Source: Halomonas halodenitrificans DSM 735 (GTDB lineage: Bacteria; Pseudomonadota; Gammaproteobacteria; Pseudomonadales; Halomonadaceae). From it: DNA of 64,000 nucleotides. The stretch spans positions 83,900-147,899 of the forward strand of contig NZ_JHVH01000008.1 in NCBI RefSeq assembly GCF_000620045.1. The letters are read 5' to 3'. The notes beneath the pieces are model-generated. The model had not been told where the DNA came from. It saw only the letters and a program-made list of their open reading frames with translations, and ran no database searches. Of the stretch, positions 22,142 through 31,154 are shown piece after piece. Numbering within the stretch: the first letter of the stretch is position 1; each line of letters begins with the position of its first letter. The translations under genes were made by a program, and so were the position numbers.

Positions 22142-23201
22142 GGACCCACTCCTTCTTCTGTCGGGATGATTGACAAGAGGTGGTAGAAGCCGGCGCCAGG
22201 CAACGCCATCGCCAGGCGGCCAGCGCCAGACTCAGGGCCAGCGCCACGGCACCCGCGGTATGCAGCAGCGCCAGCCATAGCGGCAGCCACAGCAACACAT
22301 TGGCGATTCCCAGCAGGAACTGCACGATGTAGGCACTCCCCAGACCCGCCAACCAGGGCCGCATCGCCGGCTCACGCCAGGCATGCAGCACCAGTGCCAT
22401 CAGTGCCATCCCCAGCGCCAGCGCCCCCAGGCGATGCCCCACCTGAATGGCACTACGCGCCTCGGCATGCAGCTGGCCATGCAGGTAATTGGGGCCCACA
22501 CCCTGGGAGAGATGAAAGCCCTCGCTCCAGTCCATGGCCGGCCACCACGCGCCGTTGCAGGTGGGAAAGCCCTGGCAGGCGATGCCGGCGTAGTTGCTCG
22601 ACACCCAACCGCCCAGTGCCAGCTGGGCCACCAGCAGCATCGCGGCGATACCCCATAACGGCGTCAGGCGGCAACGCGGCGACGCCACGCCACCCGGCGC
22701 CAGGTGGCCGTTCGCGCAGCGGCGCAGGCGTAGATGCAGCCACAGGAATACCAGCATCACGCTGAATCCGCCCAGCAGATGCAGCGTCACTACCTGGGGC
22801 CACAGCTTGAGCGTGACGGTGAAGGCGCCAAATGCTCCCTGCAGCATGATCAATCCCAGAAGCGCCAGGGAGAGACGCCAGGGATAGTCGGCCCGGCGGC
22901 GCAGCGGCCAGCCCAGCAACACCAGGGCGATCACCAGCAACCCCAGGGCGGAGGCCACATAGCGATGGACCATCTCCATCCAGGCCTTGGCGCTCACCAG
23001 CGGCGATGCCGGGCTATGCGCCAGGGCCCGCCCCTCATCGGGCACCACCAGGGCGCCGTAGCAACCCGGCCAGTCCGGACACCCCAGCCCGGCATCCACC
23101 AGGCGCGTCCAGGCGCCCAGCAGAATCACCCCCATCGTGAACACAACGCCCGCCAGGCCGAGGCCCTTGAGCAGGGTCAATCGCCGCTGTGCCGCCTGCA
23201 T
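22134..23201 (-). CDS. ctaA: Heme A synthase (Cox15/CtaA)
   Basis: A 355-residue membrane protein that oxidises heme O to heme A. The N-terminal block TRLVDAGLGCPDWPGCYG is the family signature, and heme-ligand histidines occur in several helices. ATG at 23199-23201 is preferred over the upstream in-frame start because GGGAGGTGGGG lies just in front. It overlaps ctaB. Its presence shows that the oxidase here uses heme A, that is, an aa3/caa3 enzyme. Confidence 0.94.
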   Translation of the reverse strand: MQAAQRRLTLLKGLGLAGVVFTMGVILLGAWTRLVDAGLGCPDWPGCYGALVVPDEGRALAHSPASPLVSAKAWMEMVHRYVASALGLLVIALVLLGWPLRRRADYPWRLSLALLGLIMLQGAFGAFTVTLKLWPQVVTLHLLGGFSVMLVFLWLHLRLRRCANGHLAPGGVASPRCRLTPLWGIAAMLLVAQLALGGWVSSNYAGIACQGFPTCNGAWWPAMDWSEGFHLSQGVGPNYLHGQLHAEARSAIQVGHRLGALALGMALMALVLHAWREPAMRPWLAGLGSAYIVQFLLGIANVLLWLPLWLALLHTAGAVALALSLALAAWRWRCLAPASTTSCQSSRQKKEWVHV

Positions 23202-23253
23202 CGCCCCACCTCCCTTCGCATCCAAGCTTCACCTACGCGCTTCGCGCACGCGC

Positions 23254-23805
23254 CTAATGCCCCGCCAATTCCTGGCCGGCCCGCCAGGGCGCCTCCGGGT
23301 TCATGCGCAGCAGGCGCCCCAGGTCTTCCTTCACCGCATAGGGATCCACTCCGGGCGCATAGCCAAGCACCACCCGTCCTCGAGGGTCGATCACCCATAA
23401 CCGTCCAGGCTTCAGCCAGGCCGGGCGCCGGGCCCACCGGGTGACCACCGCACCGGGCAGGGCCTCGGCGGTGCCGCCCACACGAAGCCGGCTGACCCTG
23501 GGTGCCTCGCTGCCCAGGGCCCGATGCAGCCGCCACCATTGATTACTGAGCGCGTCACAGCGCGCGGCGCAGTCGAATGCCAGCACCCAATCTCCGGACA
23601 CTTCCGGCGCCACTGGCAGGCTCAGCGGCCACTCGGTCAGCACCGGCACCCCCGGGGCGAGCTCCCCGTGAGCCGTACGCCCCTCGGGGATACCCACCCG
23701 CCCCAGGGCCATCACCGTGGCCACCAGCACCGGCAGCGAGAGAAACAGCAGCAGGGCCGACAGCTTGAGCCGGCCATGACGTGCGGCGTGGACGCTTGTC
23801 ATCAT
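23254..23805 (-). CDS. Conserved membrane-anchored protein of the cytochrome oxidase cluster
   Basis: A 183-residue protein with one N-terminal membrane helix (about 15-35) and a soluble domain in the periplasm. I do not know the family by name. The end of the domain, LWVIDPRGRVVLGYAPGVDP and DLGRLLRMNP, resembles the last part of SCO/thioredoxin-like folds, but the CxxxC copper motif is missing, so a SCO-type role is not supported. The start overlaps the SURF1 stop by 4 bases (ATGA). Confidence 0.65.
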   Translation of the reverse strand: MMTSVHAARHGRLKLSALLLFLSLPVLVATVMALGRVGIPEGRTAHGELAPGVPVLTEWPLSLPVAPEVSGDWVLAFDCAARCDALSNQWWRLHRALGSEAPRVSRLRVGGTAEALPGAVVTRWARRPAWLKPGRLWVIDPRGRVVLGYAPGVDPYAVKEDLGRLLRMNPEAPWRAGQELAGH

Positions 23806-24536
23806 GGGCCCTCCCCGGGCGAGTCATCGGCATGAGTCGGGTGGCGATACCGGCGCCGGCCCCCGATGACCATCACCACCAGCGCCGCCAGTGCCAGCCC
23901 CCACCACTGAACCGCATAGCCGAGGTGGCGGCTGGGCGGCATGACACTGGGAGACCACCAGCCGGGCAGGACCCCGGGGCCGCTCTCGAGATGCAGCCAA
24001 CCGGCGTGGGCGAAATCGAGGTCCCAGGCATCCAGCTGGATACGCTGCAGCCGCGCGCCCTCCCGGTTGGGGCCGAACAGCGGTGCCCCCTCGCCTGCCC
24101 GCTGCCAGCGACCACGCAGCGTGACCCGGCCCCGGGGCGTGGCCACGCTGGGGTCGGCCCGGCTCGTGCCGGTCTCCAGGAATCCGCGCTGCACCAGCCA
24201 TAGCCGGCCATCATCGCCGCGCAGCGGCGTCAGGGGCGCCACGCCCAGCCGCCCCTCATGGGTGCGGTTATCGAGAAACAGGGTCTCGTCGGCCAGATAC
24301 TCGCCGGTCAATGTCAGGTGGCTGCCCTCCGGGGGTAACTGCCGAGGCGCGGTAAGCGCAGGGGCCGCTTCCAGCCGCGCCAGATAGGCACGCTTGTCCG
24401 CACCGCGCTCCCACTGCCAGAGGCCCAGTACCAGCCCCAGCGCCACCACCACCGACCAGAGCGCCCACCACAGGCGTTGCCGGCACCGTCCACGGCGGGC
24501 ATGCTGGGTAACATCAACGTCCAAGGAGTGTTCCAT
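23802..24536 (-). CDS. SURF1-family cytochrome c oxidase assembly protein
   Basis: About 244 residues with two membrane helices (near 24-42 and close to the C-terminus) and a central periplasmic domain. Family blocks include LWQWERGADKRAYL, LTGEYLADETLFLDNR and HLGYAVQWWGLALAALV. SURF1 (Shy1) helps deliver heme A into subunit I. The preferred ATG (24534-24536) lies in a CATG that also forms the start of the plus-strand DUF2909 gene. Other starts (TTG four codons in, or an upstream ATG) cannot be excluded. Confidence 0.87.
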   Translation of the reverse strand: MEHSLDVDVTQHARRGRCRQRLWWALWSVVVALGLVLGLWQWERGADKRAYLARLEAAPALTAPRQLPPEGSHLTLTGEYLADETLFLDNRTHEGRLGVAPLTPLRGDDGRLWLVQRGFLETGTSRADPSVATPRGRVTLRGRWQRAGEGAPLFGPNREGARLQRIQLDAWDLDFAHAGWLHLESGPGVLPGWWSPSVMPPSRHLGYAVQWWGLALAALVVMVIGGRRRYRHPTHADDSPGEGP

Positions 24537-24726
24537 GCTGCTCAAGGTCCTGATTGCCCTGGTATTCCTGGCCATGCTGGCGAGCCTGGCCGCCGGTGCC
24601 GGCTTCCTGCTCCGCGACGATGCCGCCTCGCGGCGCCTGCTGATCTCTCTCAAGCTGCGGGTGGTACTGGCCGCCACCCTGCTGGCCCTGCTCTTCTATG
24701 GCTTCTATGCCGGCACCCTCGCCTGA
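24535..24726 (+). CDS. DUF2909 'twin transmembrane' small protein
   Basis: A 63-residue protein made of two membrane helices (about 3-23 and 40-60) joined by a loop RDDAASRRLLISLKLR. It fits DUF2909, which in Pseudomonas-type cytochrome oxidase clusters lies between coxC and SURF1 on the opposite strand, as here. AAGGAG lies seven bases before the ATG. The gene is antisense to any transcript that runs from coxC into SURF1. Confidence 0.83.
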   Translation: MLLKVLIALVFLAMLASLAAGAGFLLRDDAASRRLLISLKLRVVLAATLLALLFYGFYAGTLA

Positions 24727-24772
24727 GCCCCGCGCCGCCTCAAGAGCCCCGCAGGCCTCGGAAGACATAAGC

Positions 24773-25630
24773 TCAGAAGACATAGACGAAAAGAAAGAGC
24801 CCGACCCACACCACATCCACGAAATGCCAGTACCAGCAGGCCGCCTCGAAGCCAAAGTGGTCCTGGGCGGCGAAGTGGCCGCGCAGGATACGCAGCAGCA
24901 TCACCGTCAGGATGGTGGCCCCGACAATCACGTGGGCTCCGTGGAAGCCGGTGAGCAGGAAGAAGGTCGAGCCATAGATCCCCGCCTCGAGAGTCAGGCC
25001 GTAATGATGGTAGGCCTCGTAATACTCCACGCCCTGAAGGGCGATAAAGGTGAACCCCATCAGCACGGTGACCAGCAGCCAGTTGCGCGTGGTCTGGCGC
25101 AGACCTTCCTTGAGGCCCTCGTGGGCCACGGTCAGCGTGATGCTGGAGCCCACCAGGAGCAGGGTGTTGGCCAGGGGCAACTGCCAGGGGCTCAGCACCT
25201 CACGGGCCCCCGACACGTCGCCCGGGGGGTCCAACAGCGGCCAGCTGGCGGTAAAGTCCGGCCACAGCAGGGCCGCCACCCCCTTGGCCCCCTCGCCGTC
25301 CAGCCAGGGCAGCGCGAAGGTGCGCACATAGAAGAGCGCGCCGAAGAAGGCCCCGAAGAACATCACCTCGGAGAAGATGAACCAGGCCATGCCCTGGCGG
25401 AAGGAGCGATCCATCTGGGCATCATAGAGGCCGCTGCGTGACTCCTTGATCACGTCGCGAAACCATAGCCCCATCACGGTCAGTAACGCCACGAACCCCG
25501 CCGCCATCATCAGGCCATTCAGCCCATGCACCAGGATCATCCCGAATCCGACCAACATCGTGCCCAATGCCAGGGAGCCCAGGATCGGCCACTTGCTGGT
25601 TGCGGGAACGTAATAGCTGCCACCACTCAT
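24773..25630 (-). CDS. coxC: Cytochrome c oxidase subunit III
   Basis: A 285-residue subunit III with seven membrane helices. It has no redox centre and stabilises the proton pathway of the aa3/caa3 enzyme. Family blocks include FIFSEVMFFGAFFGALFYVR, HGAHVIVGATIL and the C-terminal EAACWYWHFVDVVWVGLF. Its start overlaps the ctaG stop by four bases (ATGA). Confidence 0.96.
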   Translation of the reverse strand: MSGGSYYVPATSKWPILGSLALGTMLVGFGMILVHGLNGLMMAAGFVALLTVMGLWFRDVIKESRSGLYDAQMDRSFRQGMAWFIFSEVMFFGAFFGALFYVRTFALPWLDGEGAKGVAALLWPDFTASWPLLDPPGDVSGAREVLSPWQLPLANTLLLVGSSITLTVAHEGLKEGLRQTTRNWLLVTVLMGFTFIALQGVEYYEAYHHYGLTLEAGIYGSTFFLLTGFHGAHVIVGATILTVMLLRILRGHFAAQDHFGFEAACWYWHFVDVVWVGLFLFVYVF

Positions 25631-26226
25631 GCCTCACCTCCTTTATCGCTGCTCGCGCGTGCCTGAAGCGCGGGCTCATCCCGAGCGATCGGATACAGGG
25701 TATAGACCAGGGTTACGGTGCTGACATCGGCCGGCAGGTCCCGGGTCAGCTGGAAAATCAGGGGAAACTCGACCCGCTCCCCCGCCTGCAGATGCTGTTC
25801 CTGGAAGCAGAAGCAGGCCAGCTTGCGTAGATACAGGTTGGCGCGCGCCGGCGTCACGCTGGGAACGGCCCGCCCTCGAATGGCGGTGTCCGCCGTATTA
25901 TGGAAGGCGAAACCCACCTCGGCGCTCTGCCCGGGGTGAACGCGGATCTGGCGTGTCTCCACCTCGAGGTTCCATGGCAGGCCGGCACTGGTGCGCGTCA
26001 CGAACTGCACGCTAACGGCACGCGACTGATCCACCTCCTCGGCGACCAGCGGCTGGCCCTGGGTGTCCACCTTGCCGTTGAGCCCGGTCACCTCGCAGAA
26101 GACGTCGTAGAGCGGCACCAGGGCGAAGGCGAAGGCAAACATGCCGGCCAGGGCGAAGAGGGTCCGGGTCACCGTTCGCCGAACGCCGCTCGCTCTCTGG
26201 GTCTGCGTGTGCTGATGCTTGTTCAT
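25627..26226 (-). CDS. ctaG: Cytochrome c oxidase copper-assembly protein CtaG (Cox11)
   Basis: A 199-residue protein with one N-terminal membrane anchor (about 20-40) and a periplasmic immunoglobulin-like domain that delivers copper to CuB of subunit I. The copper ligands are C138 and C140 in KLACFCF, with C44 after the anchor. Two GTG codons lie directly upstream, but ATG at 26224-26226 has the GGGGAGAG ribosome-binding site at best spacing. It lies 30 bases after coxA. Confidence 0.94.
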   Translation of the reverse strand: MNKHQHTQTQRASGVRRTVTRTLFALAGMFAFAFALVPLYDVFCEVTGLNGKVDTQGQPLVAEEVDQSRAVSVQFVTRTSAGLPWNLEVETRQIRVHPGQSAEVGFAFHNTADTAIRGRAVPSVTPARANLYLRKLACFCFQEQHLQAGERVEFPLIFQLTRDLPADVSTVTLVYTLYPIARDEPALQARASSDKGGEA

Positions 26227-26256
26227 CACCACTCTCCCCGGGTCGACAGGCGACCC

Positions 26257-27891
26257 TTATTTCGACTCATGGCGAAAGGTGGGTGGATGCTCGAAGGTAT
26301 GCAGCGGGGCCGGACTCGGCACGCTCCACTCGAGGTCCTCGGCGCCCTCCCAGGCCTTGGCCGGCGCCTTCTCGCCGCCCCGCACGCACTTGATGATGAG
26401 CCACACGAAGAGCAGCTGGGAGGCGCCGAACAGAAAGCCCCCCAGGCTCGACGCCAGGTTGAAGTCCGCGAACTGCAGGGCGTAATCGGGAATGCGCCGC
26501 GGCATGCCGGCAAGCCCGGCGAAGTGCATCGGGAAGAACGTCAGGTTGACCCCGATCACCGACAGCCAGAAGTGCCACTGGGCCAGCCTCAGGTTGGGAT
26601 AGTGGCCAGTCCACTTGGGCAGCCAGTAGTAAGCCGCGGCGAGGATGGCGAACAGCGCCCCCGGCACCAGCACATAGTGGAAGTGCGCCACCACGAAGTA
26701 GGTGTCGTGATACTGGAAGTCCGCCGGCGAGATGGCCAGCATCAGCCCGGAGAAGCCCCCGATGGTGAACTGCACCACGAAGGCCAGGGCAAACAGCATG
26801 GGCGGCTCGAAGCTGATCGACCCGCGGAACATGGTGGCCACCCAGTTGAACACCTTCACCCCGGTGGGCACGGCGATCAGCATGGTGGTGTACATGAAGA
26901 ACAGCTCGGCGGTCAGCGGCATGCCCACGGTAAACATGTGGTGGGCCCAGACCATGAACGACAGGATCGCGATGGCCCCGGTGGCGTAGACCATGGAGGC
27001 GTAGCCGAACAGCCGCTTGCGCGAGAAGGTCGGAATGATCGCCGAGACGATCCCGAAGGCCGGCAGGATCATGATGTAGACCTCGGGATGCCCGAAGAAC
27101 CAGAACAGATGCTGGAAGAGCACCGGATCCCCTCCCCCGGCGGCATTGAAGAAGCTGGTGCCGAAGTTGATGTCCATCAGCATCATGGTCACGGCCCCGG
27201 CCAGCACCGGCATGACCGCAATCAGCAGGAAGGCGGTGATCAACCAGGTCCAGCAGAACAGGGGCATATCCATCATCCGCATGCCCGGCGCGCGCAGGTT
27301 AAGCACCGTGGCGATGATATTGATGGCCCCGAGGATCGAGCTGATACCGGCAATATGCAGCGAGAGGATAAAGAAGGTGGTGGACGGCGGCGCATAGGTG
27401 GTGGAGAGGGGCGCATAGAAGGTCCAGCCGAAATTGGGGCCACCGCCGGGCATCAGCAGGGTGCTGAGCAGCAGGGTAAAGGCCACCGGCAGCAGCCAGA
27501 AACTGAAGTTGTTCAGCCGTGGCAGCGCCATGTCCGGCGCCCCGATCTGCAAGGGTATCATCCAGTTGGCCAGCCCCACGAAGGACGGCATGATGGCACC
27601 GAACACCATGATCAGGCCGTGCATGGTGGTCATCTGGTTGAAGAACTCCGGCTCCACCAGCTGCAGCCCCGGCTGGAAAAGCTCGGCGCGCACCACCATC
27701 GCGAAGGTTCCGCCGATGAAGAACATCGTCAGCGAGAAGATCAGATAGAGGCTGCCGATCTCCTTGTGATTGGTGGTCAAGAGCCACCGCTTGATGCCGT
27801 AGCGCGGGGCGGGATGCGCCGCCGCCTGACCACCGGCATTGGCGGTAGAGCTCTGCTCGACGGGGTGATGCAAGGGCAGCTTGGGCGCCAT
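26257..27891 (-). CDS. coxA: Cytochrome c oxidase subunit I
   Basis: A 544-residue, twelve-helix catalytic subunit carrying heme a and the heme a3-CuB centre. Visible ligands: H91 (heme a), H268 with the cross-linked Tyr Y272 in GHPEVY, H317-H318 (CuB), and H403 and H405 (heme a3, heme a). E270 and Y272 mark it as a type A (mitochondrial-like) heme-copper oxidase. GGGAG precedes the ATG. It follows coxB by 75 bases, in which AAGCCGTGGCCG occurs twice (27935-27946, 27952-27963). Confidence 0.97.
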   Translation of the reverse strand: MAPKLPLHHPVEQSSTANAGGQAAAHPAPRYGIKRWLLTTNHKEIGSLYLIFSLTMFFIGGTFAMVVRAELFQPGLQLVEPEFFNQMTTMHGLIMVFGAIMPSFVGLANWMIPLQIGAPDMALPRLNNFSFWLLPVAFTLLLSTLLMPGGGPNFGWTFYAPLSTTYAPPSTTFFILSLHIAGISSILGAINIIATVLNLRAPGMRMMDMPLFCWTWLITAFLLIAVMPVLAGAVTMMLMDINFGTSFFNAAGGGDPVLFQHLFWFFGHPEVYIMILPAFGIVSAIIPTFSRKRLFGYASMVYATGAIAILSFMVWAHHMFTVGMPLTAELFFMYTTMLIAVPTGVKVFNWVATMFRGSISFEPPMLFALAFVVQFTIGGFSGLMLAISPADFQYHDTYFVVAHFHYVLVPGALFAILAAAYYWLPKWTGHYPNLRLAQWHFWLSVIGVNLTFFPMHFAGLAGMPRRIPDYALQFADFNLASSLGGFLFGASQLLFVWLIIKCVRGGEKAPAKAWEGAEDLEWSVPSPAPLHTFEHPPTFRHESK

Positions 27892-27966
27892 GGTGAATCT
27901 CCCTGATCTTCGCTGTTCTAGGCTCGTGACGGGGAAGCCGTGGCCGGGAAAAAGCCGTGGCCGAGG

Positions 27967-29085
27967 CTAGTCGGCCAACCGCTCGGCGATGTCCGACGGC
28001 TGAATGACGTCACCGGTCTCGTTGCCCCAGGCGTTGCGTTCATAGGTGATCACGGCGGCAATTTCCACCGGGCTCAGGGTGTTGCGGAAGGCCGGCATGG
28101 CGGCACCCGAGACCCCGTTGATCACGGTCTCGACATGCCGCTCGCGCTCTTCCATCAGCGCCTGGTTGCCCGCCAGGGCCGGGAAGGCCGGCGCGTTGCC
28201 GCCCCCATCGGGCTGGTGACAGGAGGCGCAGACCGCGTTGTAGCTCTCCTCGCCCCGGGCCATCAGCTCCTCCAGGCCCCACTCCCGGTCGACGCCCGAG
28301 GCCTCCTGGGCGGCGGCCTCCTTGCGCTCGGCCAGCCACTCATCGAACGCCTCTTCCTCCATGGCATGCACCACGATGGGCATGAAGCCGTGATCGATGC
28401 CACACAGCTCGGCGCACTGGCCGCGATAGACGCCGGGCTCGTTGATCCGCACCCAGTTCTCGTTGACGAAGCCGGGAATGGTGTCCTGTTTGACGGCCAG
28501 GTCCGGCACCCACCAGGAGTGGATGACGTCGTCGGAGGTCATCAGGAAGCGCACCTTGCGATCCACCGGCAGCACCAGGGGCTCATCGACCTCCCGGAGG
28601 TAGTGCTCGCCGCGCTCGCCCTCGCCGCGCACCGTCTCACGGGGGGTGCCCAGGTTGGAGGTGAAGGCGACATCCTCGCCGAGGTACTCATAGCGCCAGC
28701 GCCACTGCTGGCCGATGATCATCACATCCAGGTCGGCATCGGCCGGGTCATACATCTTCTTGAGGGTGGCGGTGGCGGGCACCGCCATGCCGACCAGGAT
28801 CAGCAGGGGTATCGCCGTCCAGATCACTTCGACCAGGGTGTGCTCGTGGAAGTGTGACGCCTTGACGCCCTTGGAATGACGAAAACGGAACAGGGAGTAG
28901 AACATCACCCCGAACACCAGCACGCCGATGACCACACAGATCCAGAAGATGGTCATATGCAGTGAGTGAATCTCGCGACTGACGTCGGTGACACCCACGG
29001 GCATATTCCAGCCATTGGCCATGGCCAGCGTCGTCGTCAGGGGGACGACCAGGCAACCCGCAATCCACACGATACACGTGCGCAT
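27967..29085 (-). CDS. coxB: Cytochrome c oxidase subunit II with C-terminal cytochrome c domain (caa3 type)
   Basis: A 372-residue subunit II. It has a signal peptide, two membrane helices (about 42-66, 86-106), a CuA domain with H189, C224, C228, H232 and M235 (CAELCGIDHGFM), and a fused cytochrome c domain (about 270-372) with heme motif CASCH (C286-H290) and a methionine ligand in GAAMPAF. The fused heme domain marks the caa3 form, which can take electrons directly from cytochrome c. AAGGAGGAGG precedes the ATG. First gene of the coxB-coxA-ctaG-coxC run. Confidence 0.96.
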   Translation of the reverse strand: MRTCIVWIAGCLVVPLTTTLAMANGWNMPVGVTDVSREIHSLHMTIFWICVVIGVLVFGVMFYSLFRFRHSKGVKASHFHEHTLVEVIWTAIPLLILVGMAVPATATLKKMYDPADADLDVMIIGQQWRWRYEYLGEDVAFTSNLGTPRETVRGEGERGEHYLREVDEPLVLPVDRKVRFLMTSDDVIHSWWVPDLAVKQDTIPGFVNENWVRINEPGVYRGQCAELCGIDHGFMPIVVHAMEEEAFDEWLAERKEAAAQEASGVDREWGLEELMARGEESYNAVCASCHQPDGGGNAPAFPALAGNQALMEERERHVETVINGVSGAAMPAFRNTLSPVEIAAVITYERNAWGNETGDVIQPSDIAERLAD

Positions 29086-29242
29086 AGGCGCCTCCTCCTT
29101 GCTAGTTGTCGTGGCTTGTTATTGTCAGATTGCGCGCTAGCCGCACGCGGGTGATTCGATCCGTTTCGCTATGCCTGACATTGAGTGTAGACACCCGGGC
29201 TGCGACACACTGACGCAAGCCCCAGCATCGCCAACGCCACTT

Positions 29243-29416
29243 TCAACGGGCCGCCGCCACGGCGACCAGCGCCACCACTCCCACCAATGCCAACCCCATC
29301 AGGATACCCACCGCCACGAAGGCCACGGGGCGGCCCTTCTCGAAGTCCTCACGACGGCGGGCATCCTTCTGTACGCCGAAGAAGGCCGCCAGTACCGACT
29401 TGATCACGCTCCACAT
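29243..29416 (-). CDS. DUF2970 small membrane protein
   Basis: A 57-residue protein with an amphipathic N-terminus (VLAAFFGVQKDARRREDFEKG) followed by one membrane helix (about 32-55). This is the DUF2970 pattern, found near cytochrome oxidase genes in gammaproteobacteria. ATG at 29414-29416 has AAGGAG at normal spacing. The role is not known. Confidence 0.75.
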   Translation of the reverse strand: MWSVIKSVLAAFFGVQKDARRREDFEKGRPVAFVAVGILMGLALVGVVALVAVAAAR

Positions 29417-29554
29417 CGCCCACTCCTTCTTGACATGCATCAAAGGAGACCGCTCCAGCACCGCCCTCCCGCTTCCCGTCTCCTACACTCTAGTCAACAT
29501 CACGACGCGCATGCCGCATCCTTAACCCGCTGGCGTATCAACCAGGAGGTCACC

Positions 29555-29884
29555 GTGTCCCAGAATCCCTTTGATAATCCGATGCTCGAATGGTGGCAGC
29601 AACAGTGGCCGAAGGGGGTAAATCCCATGGTCCGCCTTCAGCAGGCCTGGCTGGAGAACCTCGCCGAGGCCCTGCAATTCGAGGCGGAATTCCTGATGGC
29701 CATCGCCCAGAGCGGCGAGAGAATCGCCAGGACCTTCGACGGCCCCCAGCCCACGACCCCGGAAGAGGTAAAGGCCTATTATGAAGCGCTGGTGAAGGAG
29801 ATGAGCGACGCTCAGATGAAAAGCCTCGAGCAGGCCTCACGGCTTAGCCACGACTTCCGCAAGCGACTGTGGGAGAAGATCTAG
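29555..29884 (+). CDS. Small soluble helical protein of unknown function (phasin-like size)
   Basis: A 109-residue protein starting at GTG with a perfect AGGAGGT (29544-29550) five bases upstream. The middle is likely helical and rich in Ala, Glu, Gln and Leu. A hydrophobic start (MLEWWQQQW) and basic C-terminus (RKRLWEKI) frame it. Size and helix content resemble phasins that coat polyhydroxyalkanoate granules, but no phasin signature is visible, so this is only a guess. Confidence 0.65.
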   Translation: MSQNPFDNPMLEWWQQQWPKGVNPMVRLQQAWLENLAEALQFEAEFLMAIAQSGERIARTFDGPQPTTPEEVKAYYEALVKEMSDAQMKSLEQASRLSHDFRKRLWEKI

Positions 29885-29915
29885 CCAGTCGACACCAACC
29901 GCCGACCCAATGATC

Positions 29916-29935
29916 AGGCGCCCTTCCGGGCGCCT
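29916..29935. terminator. Hairpin between convergent genes
   Basis: AGGCGCCC (29916-29923) pairs with GGGCGCCT (29928-29935) around a TTCC loop. It sits between the stop codons of the small plus-strand gene and lrgB. No T-run. Confidence 0.5.
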
Positions 29936-29937
29936 TG

Positions 29938-30672
29938 TCAGTTACCCAGGCCGAAGAGGCGGGTCATCACCGGCAGCAGGAAGGCGGTAAGAAGGCCCGT
30001 GAGGCCCATGGCCAGGCCCGAGAAGGCGCCGGCCACGGCGCCGATACGGGCGAAGGCCTGGGCGGTACCGAAGCCATGGGCCGTGAGTCCCAAGGCAACC
30101 CCCTGCACCGCCGGGTCCTGAATCCGCAGCAGGCGAAAGACCCAGGGCGACAACGCGCAGCCGATGGAGCCCGTCAGCAGCACCAGCCCCGCCGCCAGGG
30201 AGGGAATGCCGCCGATCTGTTCGGCCACCCCCATGGCAATGGGGGATGTGACCGAGTGTGGCGCCAGGGAGAGCACCGTCTCCAGGCGCGCGCCCATCGC
30301 CAGGGCGATGCCCAGGGTGCTGGCCACCGCCGTGACGATGCCCAGCAGACAGGCCATCGTGAGCGGACCCAGCAGGCGCCGGACCCGCTCTCGATGGTCA
30401 TACAGGGGTATCGCCAGGGCCACGGTGGCCGGCCCGAGCAGGAAGTGAATGAACTGCGCCCCCTCGAAGTAGGTAGCGTAATCCATGTCCACCAGCATCA
30501 GCAGGCCGATCAGGATGGCGATGGACAGCGTCACCGGATGCACCAGCGGCGTTCCCCCAAGCGCGCGGTTGATGCGCACCGCCAGGCCGAATACCAGCAG
30601 CGTCATCAGCAGCGAGAGCAGCGGATTACCGGAGAGATAGACCCACAACTGATCCAGCGTCGTGAAGCTCAT
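29938..30672 (-). CDS. LrgB-family protein (murein hydrolase export regulator)
   Basis: A 244-residue membrane protein of the LrgB/CidB family with about seven or more helices. Family blocks include HPVTLSIAILIG, LLGPATVALAIPLY, SVTSPIAMGVAEQIGGIPSLAAG and GLTAHGFGTAQAF. ATG (30670-30672) overlaps the lrgA stop by four bases. The long upstream frame in the same phase is only the lrgA gene read out of frame. In other bacteria LrgAB modulates autolysis or transports small organic acids such as pyruvate; the function here is not shown. Confidence 0.9.
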   Translation of the reverse strand: MSFTTLDQLWVYLSGNPLLSLLMTLLVFGLAVRINRALGGTPLVHPVTLSIAILIGLLMLVDMDYATYFEGAQFIHFLLGPATVALAIPLYDHRERVRRLLGPLTMACLLGIVTAVASTLGIALAMGARLETVLSLAPHSVTSPIAMGVAEQIGGIPSLAAGLVLLTGSIGCALSPWVFRLLRIQDPAVQGVALGLTAHGFGTAQAFARIGAVAGAFSGLAMGLTGLLTAFLLPVMTRLFGLGN

Positions 30673-31028
30673 TGCCCTTCCCCTCCCCGGCGCCGATTGA
30701 GCCGATCCAGCGCCCAGGCCGTGACGGCCAGGGTCAGCCCCGTCGACACCATCAGAGTGACCAGAATCGACCACAGGTCGCGCCCGATAAGCGCAAAATG
30801 CACCATCAGCCCCACTCCCGCCGGCACAAACAACAGTGTCAGGTAGCGCAGCAATCCCTCCCCCGCCATGCGCAGGCCAGTCGGTACCCGCCCCATCACC
30901 AGCAGCCCGACCAGCAGGATCACCATGCCAAACACCGGCCCCGGAACCGGTAGCGTCAGGCCACGCGCCACCATCTCCCCCAGAAACTGGCAAGCCAGCA
31001 GCACGCTCATTCCCATGATCAACGGCAC
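30669..31028 (-). CDS. LrgA/CidA-family holin-like membrane protein
   Basis: A 119-residue protein with about four membrane helices. The family block QFLGEMVARGLTLPVPGPVFGM is visible at about residues 14-35. The start is taken as GTG (31026-31028), since AGAGGAGAG lies five bases before it and the family begins just there; longer frames upstream have no such signal. It forms a translationally coupled pair with LrgB. Confidence 0.87.
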   Translation of the reverse strand: MPLIMGMSVLLACQFLGEMVARGLTLPVPGPVFGMVILLVGLLVMGRVPTGLRMAGEGLLRYLTLLFVPAGVGLMVHFALIGRDLWSILVTLMVSTGLTLAVTAWALDRLNRRRGGEGQ

Positions 31029-31154
31029 GACGACTCTCCTCTGCGAACCGGACAACGCCCCACACGCTGCGCCAATCGCGAACATCATAGAGCATGTCCC
31101 GTGTACACCCCAGCTGCCCTGCCCAAGCATCTGAAAAGAAAGTGTAAAAGAGGC

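Noticed and set aside
23802..24677. SURF1 start at the upstream ATG 24677
   Set aside because: This would extend through the DUF2909 gene on the other strand, and the added 47 residues (Ser/Arg-rich) do not resemble SURF1.
25900..27906. 668-residue open frame antisense to ctaG and coxA
   Set aside because: It is a by-product of GC-rich codon use in the real minus-strand genes: low complexity, His/Gly/Glu-rich, no ribosome-binding site and no family signature.
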